Below, piece by piece: positions 17,117 to 24,932 of a DNA stretch of 64,000 nt. Positions within the stretch are counted from its first letter, which is position 1. Every line of letters starts with the position of its first letter. The stretch comes from Pseudomonas sp. WN033 (lineage in GTDB: Bacteria > Pseudomonadota > Gammaproteobacteria > Pseudomonadales > Pseudomonadaceae), in contig NSKG01000012.1 of NCBI GenBank assembly GCA_002287035.1, positions 30,388-94,387 of the forward strand. The letters run 5' to 3'. The position numbers and the translations under genes were made by a program. The notes below the pieces were generated by a model, which was given only the letters and a program-made list of their open reading frames with translations, had not been told where the DNA came from and searched no databases.

Positions 17117-17860
17117 TCAGGCTTTCTTGCCTGGGCGCTGGTCCTTGATCAGCAACTGATTGTTCTCGCGCTTGAGCGTGAACAGGCCGATACCCTCAAG
17201 CAGCCCGCTGAACTTGCTGTAGCCATAGTTGCGCGGATCGAACTCGGGCATCTGCTTGGCCAACTGACTGCCCACAGGCCCCAGATTGGCCCAGCCCTCA
17301 TCATCCGAAGCGGCCTCAATGGCCTGGCGCAGCTGATGACACAGCTTGGTATCCTGACGCAGCTCCTGCGCGCTCTTGCGCTTGATCGCCGCTTCTTCGG
17401 TTTCCGGGTTGCTGGTAAAGATTTCCGTGTAGATAAACCGGTCGCAGGCCGCCACGAACGGCTTGGGGGTCTTGCGCTCGCCAAAGCCGTAAACCACCTT
17501 GCCGGATTCGCGCAGGCGTGAGGCCAGACGGGTAAAGTCGCTGTCGCTGGAGACAATGCAGAAGCCCCCAAACTCACCGGTATACAACAGGTCCATGGCG
17601 TCGATGATCATCGCGCTGTCGGTAGCGTTCTTACCGCTGGTATAGGCGAACTGCTGGATCGGCTGAATCGAATGCTCAAGCAGCGCCGCCTTCCACTTGC
17701 CCAGCGCCGGCGTGGTCCAGTCTCCGTAGATGCGCTTGACGCTGGCCACTCCAAACTTCGCCACCTCAGCCAGCAACCCCTCGACGATCGCCGGATTGGC
17801 GTTGTCCGCATCGATCAACACCGCCAGCCCCACATTGTGCCCATTGCTACCTGCACTCAT
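17117..17860 (-). CDS. NYN (PIN-like) domain protein with C-terminal OST-HTH/LOTUS-like region
   Basis: 247 residues from the ATG at 17860 (GGAG 8 bases upstream). The N-terminal NYN fold shows the acidic positions of this nuclease family: LIDADN (about 12-17), TDSAMIIDAMDLL, and IVSSDSDFTRLASRLRE. The C-terminal 70 residues (ELRQDTKLCHQLRQAIEAA to FTLKRENNQLLIKD) fit an OST-HTH/LOTUS RNA-binding domain. Family members are predicted RNases acting on structured RNA. It converges on mksB with only 10 bases between stops, in place of the nuclease subunit that Wadjet loci carry. Confidence 0.8.
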   Translation of the reverse strand: MSAGSNGHNVGLAVLIDADNANPAIVEGLLAEVAKFGVASVKRIYGDWTTPALGKWKAALLEHSIQPIQQFAYTSGKNATDSAMIIDAMDLLYTGEFGGFCIVSSDSDFTRLASRLRESGKVVYGFGERKTPKPFVAACDRFIYTEIFTSNPETEEAAIKRKSAQELRQDTKLCHQLRQAIEAASDDEGWANLGPVGSQLAKQMPEFDPRNYGYSKFSGLLEGIGLFTLKRENNQLLIKDQRPGKKA

Positions 17861-17927
17861 AACCCGGCTCCTGCCCGTGATGGAAAGGTTCATGCTGGCA
17901 TGCTTTGGCGGGCTTGAACAGCGGGCG

Positions 17928-18785
17928 CTATGGCCGGATCAGCGGGTCCGCATGCGGCGCACTGAAACCGCGCTGCTGCCAAACCAACTCACACAGCACC
18001 CTCACCCCCTCTACCGCAGCCGGAGTAGGACGTACCAAGGTGTTGCTGTCGAGCACGAACAGCGCCTCATGACGCACCGCCCGCAGGTGTGGAAACTGAC
18101 GCCAACGCTGGAGCCAGGGAGCGGCCAGCTTGCGCTCGTCAGCCAGCAGAATAATCACATCCGGATCGGCGGCGATGACACTTTCCCGACCGATCTGCGG
18201 GGCCAGAATAGCCAGGTCGGCGAAGATGTTGCGGGCACCGCAGTGGCGCAGGGCATCGCCCATCAACTGGGCGTCGCTGATGGTATACAGCGGGTCGTCC
18301 CAGAGCTGAATGAACACCCTGGGAGAGTCCTCGGTCAGCGGCCGGTGCAGCTGCGCCAGTTGCTGGTGGTAGCTATCGACCAGTACAGCAGCACGGGCTT
18401 CGGTCGCGCTCAGAAGCCCCACCGCCAGGGTAACCTCGGCAATCTGCGCCAGGCTTTGCGGGTCAAAGCGCTCGACCCGCAGCCCCAACTGCTCCAGGCG
18501 TGCCAGCAACTCCGGCGGATTGCCGCTGGTCCAGGCCAGAACCAGATCGGGACGGGTCGCCAGAATACGTTCGAGCGGCAGGCTCTGGTGGCTGCCGACC
18601 CGGGTTACCGTGGCCAGCTCGGGCGGCAGGTTGCCATCGTCGAGTACGCCGACCAGGCGCTCGCCAGCGTCGAGTTGTACGATCAGATCAGTGAGAAAAG
18701 GGGCGAGGCTGACGATCCGTTCGGCCGCCAGTGCTGGCAGGCTGACCAGCACCAGCAGTGTGGTCAGCAGCCAGCGCAGCATCAC
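17928..18785 (-). CDS. btuF: Periplasmic cobalamin-binding protein, BtuF-like
   Basis: 285 residues with a signal peptide (about 1-21) and a bilobed class III solute-binding fold: ERIVSLAPFLTDLIVQLDAGERLVGV, then LERILATRPDLVLAW, then SDAQLMGDALRHCGARNIF and RESVIAADPDVIILL. This matches the BtuF/FhuD-type helical-linker binding proteins. The cobalamin assignment rests on similarity and on the riboswitch-btuB unit nearby. A siderophore or haem ligand remains possible. Its start overlaps the stop of the membrane protein gene, and the partner ABC genes are not in this window. Confidence 0.78.
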   Translation of the reverse strand: MMLRWLLTTLLVLVSLPALAAERIVSLAPFLTDLIVQLDAGERLVGVLDDGNLPPELATVTRVGSHQSLPLERILATRPDLVLAWTSGNPPELLARLEQLGLRVERFDPQSLAQIAEVTLAVGLLSATEARAAVLVDSYHQQLAQLHRPLTEDSPRVFIQLWDDPLYTISDAQLMGDALRHCGARNIFADLAILAPQIGRESVIAADPDVIILLADERKLAAPWLQRWRQFPHLRAVRHEALFVLDSNTLVRPTPAAVEGVRVLCELVWQQRGFSAPHADPLIRP

Positions 18786-19219
18786 TGGTTGGCGGCCTGG
18801 ACCCAGGCAGCCGGTGGGCGATACAGCAGCATCACGCCCTGGCTGGCCAGCACCAGCAGAATCAGCGGCACCAGTTCACCGGCACAGACATACTGCAGCA
18901 TGCCGATCCAGCCTGGCAGCTTGGCATTGAGCAGGCCCAGCAACTGCTGATGATGCAGCCGCGCCCAGGCTGCTTCCGCTTCAGGCTGCTGCCCCTGACG
19001 ATCCGCTTCGAGCAGTGCCTGCTTGTAATACCGAAAGCGCCGCAGGGTAAGGAACACGCTGGCAACCCCAACCACGAACAGCGGAATGGCCGCCTGCTCC
19101 CAGGCGCCTTGCCAACTGCCGAGGAACCAGACCAGGGCGATTGGCAGGCCCAGCGAAACGATGGTCTGCAAGCGCCAGTTGCGCTGCAGGGCTTTCCAGT
19201 GCGGACGCGTATCAAACAT
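18782..19219 (-). CDS. Conserved membrane protein of unknown function
   Basis: 145 residues with two membrane segments near the N-terminus (about 19-55) and one in the C-terminal part (about 107-133). Between them is a charged helix with paired His (RLHHQQLLGL). It corresponds by position to a hypothetical gene between dxs and ribA in Pseudomonas. Its ATG overlaps the ribA stop (TGATG), and its stop overlaps the btuF start by 4 bases, so the three are one transcription unit. Function unknown. Confidence 0.65.
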   Translation of the reverse strand: MFDTRPHWKALQRNWRLQTIVSLGLPIALVWFLGSWQGAWEQAAIPLFVVGVASVFLTLRRFRYYKQALLEADRQGQQPEAEAAWARLHHQQLLGLLNAKLPGWIGMLQYVCAGELVPLILLVLASQGVMLLYRPPAAWVQAANQ

Positions 19220-19830
19220 CAGTCGGCCTCGGCCTGATGGATGTTGCCCAGCATATGCCCCAGCTTGCCGGCCTTGGTCGCCAGGTACTTGCGGTTATGC
19301 GGGTTGAGACCAAACTGCAGCGGCAAACGCTCGGCTACCGGCACCCCGAACTCTTCCAGCGCCTTGACCTTACGCGGGTTGTTGGTCAGCAGTTTGAGGG
19401 TCTTGATGCCCAGATGCTCGAGCATCGGCTTGCAGATGCTGTAATCGCGCTGGTCGGCGCCAAAGCCAAGCTGCTCGTTGGCTTCGACGGTATCAGCACC
19501 GCCATCCTGCAGGTGGTAGGCGCGGATCTTGTTCATCAGGCCAATGCCCCGGCCTTCCTGGCGCAGATACAACAGCGCGCCACGACCTTCGTCGGCAATC
19601 GCTTTGAGCGCCGCCTCCAACTGGAAGCCGCAGTCGCAGCGCAGGCTGAACAGCGCGTCGCCGGTCAGGCATTCGGAATGCAGCCGGCCGAGGACCGGCT
19701 GGCCATCGGCGATCTCGCCCATGGTCAGCACCACATGCTCCTTGCCGGTTTCTTCCTCGAAGAATCCGTGCATGGTGAAGGTGCCCCACGGGGTTGGCAA
19801 CTTGGACGAAGCTATGAAGGTGACTGTCAC
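19219..19830 (-). CDS. ribA: GTP cyclohydrolase II
   Basis: 203 residues. It opens GTP to the pyrimidine precursor of riboflavin. The zinc site is intact ([24 protein letters not shown]), as are the catalytic RQEGRGIGL and TNNPRKV motifs. I choose the GTG at 19830 because AGGAG lies 6 bases upstream and it gives the 203-residue size typical of Pseudomonas; the longer frame would need a TTG. This is the functional enzyme, since the RibA-like half of RibBA lacks the zinc cysteines. Confidence 0.96.
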   Translation of the reverse strand: MTVTFIASSKLPTPWGTFTMHGFFEEETGKEHVVLTMGEIADGQPVLGRLHSECLTGDALFSLRCDCGFQLEAALKAIADEGRGALLYLRQEGRGIGLMNKIRAYHLQDGGADTVEANEQLGFGADQRDYSICKPMLEHLGIKTLKLLTNNPRKVKALEEFGVPVAERLPLQFGLNPHNRKYLATKAGKLGHMLGNIHQAEAD

Positions 19831-19871
19831 ACCGGACTCCTGTACAGCCGCTGCACACAAAAAGGGCAGCT

Positions 19872-19877
19872 ATATTA
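19872..19877 (-). promoter_or_regulatory. Possible -10 element of the ribA promoter
   Basis: TAATAT on the minus strand lies about 42 bases before the GTG of ribA. A matching -35 is weak, so the promoter call is tentative. Confidence 0.35.
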
Positions 19878-19903
19878 GCAGGTGCGGGGCTGGACGGCGA
19901 CGA

Positions 19904-20542
19904 TCAATAACGGCGCTCGAGCACCAGACTACTACCCTGATCATCCATCCGCACCCGGCTGAGATAACTCATGCCCAGCAACACCTCCAGGGGAAAGCCG
20001 CCCTCCAGCACCAGTCCCTCGACGCCGGTCAGCTCGATATCACCGACCTTGACCCGCTCCAGCCGCACCCGGTAGCCGTTAGCCTGACCACTGGCGGTGG
20101 CGGCCTGCACCGGGGTGCCGGCAACCCGATAGTCCAGCCCCAGACGCCGGGCCTGAACCGAGCTCATGGCCACGCTGGTGGCACCGGTATCGACTAGAAA
20201 CTGGACACCCTGACCATTGATCGAGCCGGCGATACGGTAATGCCCGCCATCGCCGCGCGGGATACTGACCCGCTGGCGCTCCGGCTGGGCAAAGCCCTCG
20301 GTGTAATCGCGCTCAAGCCGGAACTGACGGGTCTGACCATTGACTCGCAGGGTCGCGCTGTGACTGTCGGCACTGAGCAGCTCGATACCCTGCGGCCCAG
20401 GCCGGCCGGCCCGGAGCATATGTCGCTGACCGTCGACGGTAATCACCGCCGCACCGGGAAACAAACCAACCACTCTGACCACCGGCTCGGCAAACGCCAG
20501 CGGGGCCAACAGCGCAACAGGCAGAATCAGCAAGCGTTTCAT
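19904..20542 (-). CDS. Periplasmic retroviral-type aspartic protease (clan AA)
   Basis: 212 residues from the ATG at 20542 (GGGAG 6 bases upstream); the longer frame overlaps pgpA and is not supported. There is a signal peptide (1-18). The single catalytic motif FLVDTGATSVAMS (about 122-134) and the LLGMSYLSRVRM segment define the retropepsin-like TIGR02281 type, which works as a dimer. The gene sits between ribA and pgpA, as a hypothetical gene does in Pseudomonas. Substrate unknown. Confidence 0.85.
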   Translation of the reverse strand: MKRLLILPVALLAPLAFAEPVVRVVGLFPGAAVITVDGQRHMLRAGRPGPQGIELLSADSHSATLRVNGQTRQFRLERDYTEGFAQPERQRVSIPRGDGGHYRIAGSINGQGVQFLVDTGATSVAMSSVQARRLGLDYRVAGTPVQAATASGQANGYRVRLERVKVGDIELTGVEGLVLEGGFPLEVLLGMSYLSRVRMDDQGSSLVLERRY

Positions 20543-20573
20543 CGGGGCTCCCGAATTGATCGCATCGATGAAC

Positions 20574-21071
20574 TCAGAATAGCGGCAGCAGCGCCCACTC
20601 GGCCAGCCACAACACCGCCAGGGCCATGAACCCGGCGATGATATCGTCAAGCATGATACCCAGACCGCCGTGCACATGCCGGTCAATCCAGCGAATCGGC
20701 CAGGGTTTCCAGATATCGAACAGCCGGAACAGCACAAAACCGGCGAGCAGCCACGCCCAGCCGGGCGGTGCCAGCCACAGGGCGATCCACAGCCCGACAA
20801 ATTCATCCCAGACGATCCCGCCGTGATCGTGCACACCCAGGTCGCGCGAGGTACGTCCGCACAGCCAGATACCGAGCAGGGTGCTGACGATCAGCACCAG
20901 GGTATAGCCTCCAGGCGGTAATTGCTGCCACAGCAGCACAAACGGCAGCGCCGCCAGGGTGCCCCAGGTTCCGGGCGCGCGCGGCATCGCGCCGCTGCCA
21001 AAGCCAAAGGCGAGAAAATGAATAGGGTTGCGCCACACCGATGCCGGGGTGGGTTCTCGGGACTCAGCCAT
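20574..21071 (-). CDS. pgpA: Phosphatidylglycerophosphatase A
   Basis: 165 residues with four membrane segments. PgpA signatures are present: LAFGFGSGAMPRAPGTWGT near the N-terminus, DHGGIVWDEFVG in the middle and KPWPIRWIDRHVHGGLGIMLDDIIAG. It removes phosphate from phosphatidylglycerophosphate to make phosphatidylglycerol, the substrate of cardiolipin synthase. Its ATG overlaps the end of thiL by 8 bases. Confidence 0.95.
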   Translation of the reverse strand: MAESREPTPASVWRNPIHFLAFGFGSGAMPRAPGTWGTLAALPFVLLWQQLPPGGYTLVLIVSTLLGIWLCGRTSRDLGVHDHGGIVWDEFVGLWIALWLAPPGWAWLLAGFVLFRLFDIWKPWPIRWIDRHVHGGLGIMLDDIIAGFMALAVLWLAEWALLPLF

Positions 21072-22053
21072 CCTGGGACTCCTTGAAGTGTTGGTAACCG
21101 GGTAATGCGCTGACCCGCTCCGGCCCTTGGCCCTGATCGAGCCAGACGCCCTCGCCCGCTACCACTTCGCCGATTACCCGCAACCACCAGCCGTCAGCCT
21201 CCAGCCGGGCTCGGTGCCTGGCCGGCAGACTGAACAGCAAGACGTAGTCATCGCCGGCACCTAGCATCCAGTTCAGCCGCTGAGGTTCGGACCAGCAGGC
21301 CAGGGCGGCGGAACAGGGCAGATCGGCGGCACGGATATGCACGGCAACGCCGCTGGCGGCGGCCAGATGCCCGGCGTCAGCCAGCAACCCGTCGGAAATG
21401 TCCAGCCCGGCACTGGCAACACCGGCCAGTGCCATGCCCAATCCACACTGGGCTCGAGGTCGCCAGAAGCGTTGCAGCAGATAGTCGCGCCCGGCCGGAT
21501 CAAGTGCTGGCGGGGCCGCCTGGCTCTGCACCAGCGCCAGCCCGGCACCAGCATCGCCCAGCGGGCCACCGACGCACAGCAGATCACCCGCCGCGGCGCC
21601 AGCACGACGCAGCGCCTGGCCGGCGGCAACTTGGCCGAATACGGTGAGTCCAAGATTCAGCGGGCCTCGGGTGGTATCGCCGCCGATCAAGCTGATCCGG
21701 TGATCAGCGGCAGCAGCGGCCAAGCCCTCGGCAAAACCGGCCAGCCAGTCCTCGCGGACAGCAGGCAGGGTCAGCGCCAGGGTAAAGGCAAGCGGGGTGG
21801 CGGCCATAGCCGCCAGGTCACTGACCGCCACCGCCAGGGCGCGGTAGCCAAGATCGGCAGGCAGGTAGTCGAGCGGGAAATGCACCCCTTCGACCAGGCT
21901 GTCGGTGGAGATCACCAACTGCTGGCCGAGGGCAGGCTGCAGCAAGGCGGCGTCATCGCCGATGCTCTGGATGATGGCCGCCTGCGGGCCAGCCTTCTCC
22001 AGCGCTGCACTGCGAAAATAACGCCGGATCAGCTCAAACTCACCCAGCGCCAT
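21064..22053 (-). CDS. thiL: Thiamine-monophosphate kinase
   Basis: 329 residues. It phosphorylates thiamine monophosphate to thiamine diphosphate, the cofactor Dxs needs. Visible motifs are the N-terminal GEFELIRRYF, IGDDAAL (about 29-35), VEGVHF, LAVAVSDLAAMAA, SLIGGDTTRG and GLDISDGLLADAGH, all typical of ThiL/PurM-like kinases. It follows nusB by 24 bases and overlaps pgpA. Confidence 0.95.
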   Translation of the reverse strand: MALGEFELIRRYFRSAALEKAGPQAAIIQSIGDDAALLQPALGQQLVISTDSLVEGVHFPLDYLPADLGYRALAVAVSDLAAMAATPLAFTLALTLPAVREDWLAGFAEGLAAAAADHRISLIGGDTTRGPLNLGLTVFGQVAAGQALRRAGAAAGDLLCVGGPLGDAGAGLALVQSQAAPPALDPAGRDYLLQRFWRPRAQCGLGMALAGVASAGLDISDGLLADAGHLAAASGVAVHIRAADLPCSAALACWSEPQRLNWMLGAGDDYVLLFSLPARHRARLEADGWWLRVIGEVVAGEGVWLDQGQGPERVSALPGYQHFKESQDG

Positions 22054-22077
22054 GACAACCGACTCGAGTCAGGGGCA

Positions 22078-22557
22078 TCAACGCCCCTTGCGGGCCGCGT
22101 TGACCTCGACACTGCGTAGCCGGGGCGCCAGCTTGTCGAGAATGCCGTTGACGTACTTGTGTCCTTCGGTGGCACCGAAGGTCTTGGCCAGTTCGATGCC
22201 CTCGTTGATCACCACCTTGTAGGGCACGTCGATGCGCTTGAGCAGCTCATAGACCCCCAGACGCAGGATCGACAGTTCGATCGGGTCGACCTCGGCCACC
22301 GGCCGGTCAAGCACATCGGCCAAGGCTCCGTCGATCTCGTCGAGATGGCGTGGCACACCAGTCAGCAGTTCGTGGAAATAGGCCCCATCGACCTTGCTGA
22401 AATCGTTGTCGGTAAGGAACTGAGCCTCGATGTCGGACACTGGCTGATCGGCCATGTGCCAGGAGTACAGGGCCTGCATGGCCAGGCTGCGCGCCTTGCG
22501 CCGAGCCGATGGCTTGGGACCGGCCGCGCGGGCCGGTCGGGGATCATGCTCGCTCAC
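22078..22557 (-). CDS. nusB: Transcription antitermination factor NusB
   Basis: 159 residues. An all-helical protein with the family motifs [26 protein letters not shown] and [30 protein letters not shown]. It pairs with NusE (S10, encoded at 62939 here) to bind boxA RNA in rRNA antitermination. It starts right after the ribH stop (TGAGTGAG junction). Some 20 basic residues precede the core. Confidence 0.96.
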   Translation of the reverse strand: MSEHDPRPARAAGPKPSARRKARSLAMQALYSWHMADQPVSDIEAQFLTDNDFSKVDGAYFHELLTGVPRHLDEIDGALADVLDRPVAEVDPIELSILRLGVYELLKRIDVPYKVVINEGIELAKTFGATEGHKYVNGILDKLAPRLRSVEVNAARKGR

Positions 22558-23034
22558 TCAGGCCCCCAGTTGCTTGATGACGCTGACCATCTCGACCACC
22601 GACAGTGCCGCTTCAGCGCCCTTGTTGCCGGCCTTGGTGCCGGAACGCTCGATGGCCTGTTCGATGCTGTCGACCGTCAGCACACCAAAAGCCACCGGCA
22701 CGCCGTATTCCAGCGATACCGAGCCCACGCCCTTGACGCACTCACCGGCGACGTACTCGAAATGCGGCGTACCACCGCGAATTACGGCACCCAGGGTGAT
22801 GATGCCGTCGAACTGCTTGAGCTCTGCGACCTTCTTGACCATCAGCGGAATTTCGAAGGCGCCGGGCACGCGGATAATGGTGATGTCCTCGTCCTTGACT
22901 CCGTGGCGCTTGAGCGTATCGACCGCACCAGCCACCAGGCTTTCCACCACAAAGCTGTTGAAACGGCCAACAACCAGTGCGTAGCGGCCCTGGACGGCGA
23001 TGAAGTCGCCTTCGATATTACGGATAGCAGTCAT
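22558..23034 (-). CDS. ribH: 6,7-dimethyl-8-ribityllumazine synthase
   Basis: 158 residues, also called RibE in Pseudomonas. It joins the pyrimidine from the RibA/RibD branch with dihydroxybutanone phosphate from RibB. Motifs are [38 protein letters not shown] and the catalytic His in TPHF. The ribosome site is a run of GAGAGAGA before the ATG. It is followed immediately by nusB. Confidence 0.96.
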   Translation of the reverse strand: MTAIRNIEGDFIAVQGRYALVVGRFNSFVVESLVAGAVDTLKRHGVKDEDITIIRVPGAFEIPLMVKKVAELKQFDGIITLGAVIRGGTPHFEYVAGECVKGVGSVSLEYGVPVAFGVLTVDSIEQAIERSGTKAGNKGAEAALSVVEMVSVIKQLGA

Positions 23035-23056
23035 GGTCTCTCTCTCTTAAAGAACG

Positions 23057-23078
23057 GATGGCGCGCAGTGGCGCCATC
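23057..23078. other. Hairpin between ribBA and ribH
   Basis: GATGGCGC-GCAGTG-GCGCCATC, a perfect 8-bp stem in the 79-base gap. There is no T-run on the minus strand. It may tune ribH expression or mRNA processing. Confidence 0.35.
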
Positions 23079-23113
23079 ATCGCGTGCCTCGCCGGCACAT
23101 GGATTCGGTGCGA

Positions 23114-24211
23114 TCAGTCGCGGGGCAAGTATTCTACTACTTCCAGGTCGAAACCGGATATCGCATTGAATTTCATCGGCGTCGACAGCAGGCGCATCTT
23201 GCGTACTCCCAGATCACGCAGGATCTGCGAGCCGGCGCCTACCGTATTGTAGGTGGTAGGCCGGCGCGGTTGCTGCTCACGAGTACCGCCCAACTGGCGA
23301 ACATGCTCCAGCAGCGCATCGCCATCGATGTGGTTGCCCAGCAACAACACCACCCCGGAACCATCCTCGGCGACCTTGCGCATGGCGTCCTGCAGACTCC
23401 AGCGTCCCGACTCCTGCACCTGGAACAGATCGCGCAACGGATCGACGTTGTGCACCCGCACCAGTACTGGCTGCTCCGGGCTGATCTCGCCCAGGGTCAG
23501 GGCCATGTGCACCAGGCCGTCGGTACTATCACGATAGGCGACCAGGCGGAAGTTGCCCAGTTCACTGTTGATCTCCTGCTCGGCTGCGCGCTGCACGGTG
23601 CGCTCATTGAGCAGGCGATAGTGAATCAGGTCGGCGATGGTGCCGATCTTCAGGTTGTGTTCCTTGGCGAACTTTTCCAGCTCCGGCCGCCGGGCCATGC
23701 TGCCGTCGTCATTCATGATCTCGCAAATCACCCCAGCCTCGCCGAACCCGCCCATCCGGGCCAGATCGCAGGCCGCTTCGGTGTGGCCAGCCCGCGCCAG
23801 CACACCACCGGGCTGAGCCATCAGCGGGAAGATGTGGCCGGGGCTGACGATATCTTCAGCCACGGCATTAGGCGCAGCGGCGGCCTGCACGGTCCGCGCC
23901 CGGTCGGCGGCGGAAATGCCGGTGGTAACACCGGTGGCCGCCTCGATTGAAACGGTGAACTTGGTGCCGAAACCGGAGGCGTTGCGCTGGACCATCAGCG
24001 GCAGCTTGAGCCGTTCGCAGTGCTCCAGGCTCATCGGCATGCAGATCAGACCACGGGCGAAACGCGCCATGAAGTTGATGTGCTCGGCCTGGCAGGCTTC
24101 GGCGGCCATGATCAGGTCGCCCTCATTCTCGCGGTCTTCGTCATCCATCAGGATGACCATCTTGCCGGCGCGAATATCTTCGATGATTTCTTCGATACTG
24201 TTGAGTTTCAT
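23114..24211 (-). CDS. ribBA: 3,4-dihydroxy-2-butanone 4-phosphate synthase fused to an inactive RibA-like domain
   Basis: 365 residues. The N-terminal RibB domain (about 1-200) is intact: DDEDRENEGDL metal and substrate motif, ARGLICMPM, TTGISAADRA and GHIFPL, RAGHTEAA. The C-terminal half (about 205-365) has a GTP-cyclohydrolase II outline but reads VRVHNVDPLRDLF where the zinc-binding GECLTGDxFxSxRCDCG should be, and the RQEGRGIG motif is gone. It is therefore a RibB enzyme with a degenerate tail. GTP-cyclohydrolase activity must come from ribA at 19219. The gene is flanked by riboflavin synthase and ribH. Confidence 0.94.
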   Translation of the reverse strand: MKLNSIEEIIEDIRAGKMVILMDDEDRENEGDLIMAAEACQAEHINFMARFARGLICMPMSLEHCERLKLPLMVQRNASGFGTKFTVSIEAATGVTTGISAADRARTVQAAAAPNAVAEDIVSPGHIFPLMAQPGGVLARAGHTEAACDLARMGGFGEAGVICEIMNDDGSMARRPELEKFAKEHNLKIGTIADLIHYRLLNERTVQRAAEQEINSELGNFRLVAYRDSTDGLVHMALTLGEISPEQPVLVRVHNVDPLRDLFQVQESGRWSLQDAMRKVAEDGSGVVLLLGNHIDGDALLEHVRQLGGTREQQPRRPTTYNTVGAGSQILRDLGVRKMRLLSTPMKFNAISGFDLEVVEYLPRD

Positions 24212-24233
24212 GCGGCCCTCCCGGGCACCTTGA

Positions 24234-24902
24234 TCAGGACTTCAGATAGCCGTTTTCGGCCAGGAACGCCAGGCTCAGGCCGCCGTCACCGGCACCCGGC
24301 TCAGCCGCCTTGTCACCCAGCAGCAGGCGTTCCAGATAGCGGGCAATCACATCGACCTCCAGGTTGACCGGATGCCCGGGGCGGTAGTCGCCCATGATGG
24401 TTTCCTGCAACGTATGCGGGACGATGTTGAGGTGAAACACCGCACCGTCCACTGCGTTGACGGTCAGACTGGTGCCGTCGACGGTGATCGAGCCCTTCTC
24501 GGCTATGTATTTGGCCAGCGCCGCCGGCGCCTCGATCCGGAAGTGCCAGGAACGGGCATCCTCATGCATCGACAGGACCTTGCCGACGCCGTCGACATGA
24601 CCGCTGACCAGATGGCCGCCCAGCCGCGAAGCCGGGGTCAGCGCCTTCTCCAGATTGACCCGGCTACCTTCCTTGAGGGTGGTGAATGCGGTACGGCGAA
24701 TGGTCTCCTGACTGACGTCGGCCCAAAAGCCGTCACCCGGCAATTCCACGGCGGTCAGACACACGCCGTTGACGGCGATGCTGTCGCCCAGTTTGACGTC
24801 GGCCAGATCCAGTTTCCCGGTTTTCACGTAGACCCGCACATCGCCACCACGTGGCTGCATGCTCTGGATCCGACCCACGGCTTCGATGATGCCAGTGAAC
24901 AT
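24234..24902 (-). CDS. ribC: Riboflavin synthase, alpha subunit
   Basis: 222 residues, also named ribE in E. coli nomenclature. Two lumazine-binding domains are seen: the first begins MFTGIIEAVG and contains GDSIAVNGVCLT; the second has LVSGHVDGVG and GSITVDGTSLTVN. It converts two ribityllumazines into riboflavin and a pyrimidine. It lies 22 bases before ribBA and 30 bases after the nhaD stop. Confidence 0.95.
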   Translation of the reverse strand: MFTGIIEAVGRIQSMQPRGGDVRVYVKTGKLDLADVKLGDSIAVNGVCLTAVELPGDGFWADVSQETIRRTAFTTLKEGSRVNLEKALTPASRLGGHLVSGHVDGVGKVLSMHEDARSWHFRIEAPAALAKYIAEKGSITVDGTSLTVNAVDGAVFHLNIVPHTLQETIMGDYRPGHPVNLEVDVIARYLERLLLGDKAAEPGAGDGGLSLAFLAENGYLKS

Positions 24903-24932
24903 AGGATGCCTCTCGTTGCACGAAGTACGCTG

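Noticed and set aside
17107..17860. NYN gene as the JetD nuclease subunit of a Wadjet system
   Set aside because: JetD/MksG is a Toprim/DUF2220-type protein. This protein has neither and is on the other strand, so it cannot be called JetD. Kept only as a hypothesis of a partner.
17730..18950. Open frame of 406 codons on the plus strand across the NYN gene start and btuF
   Set aside because: Its translation is low-complexity and Gln/Arg-rich and lies opposite the conserved btuF reading frame.
23035..23113. FMN riboswitch before ribH
   Set aside because: I could not find the conserved RFN box elements in the 79-base gap or upstream of ribBA; only a simple 8-bp hairpin is present.
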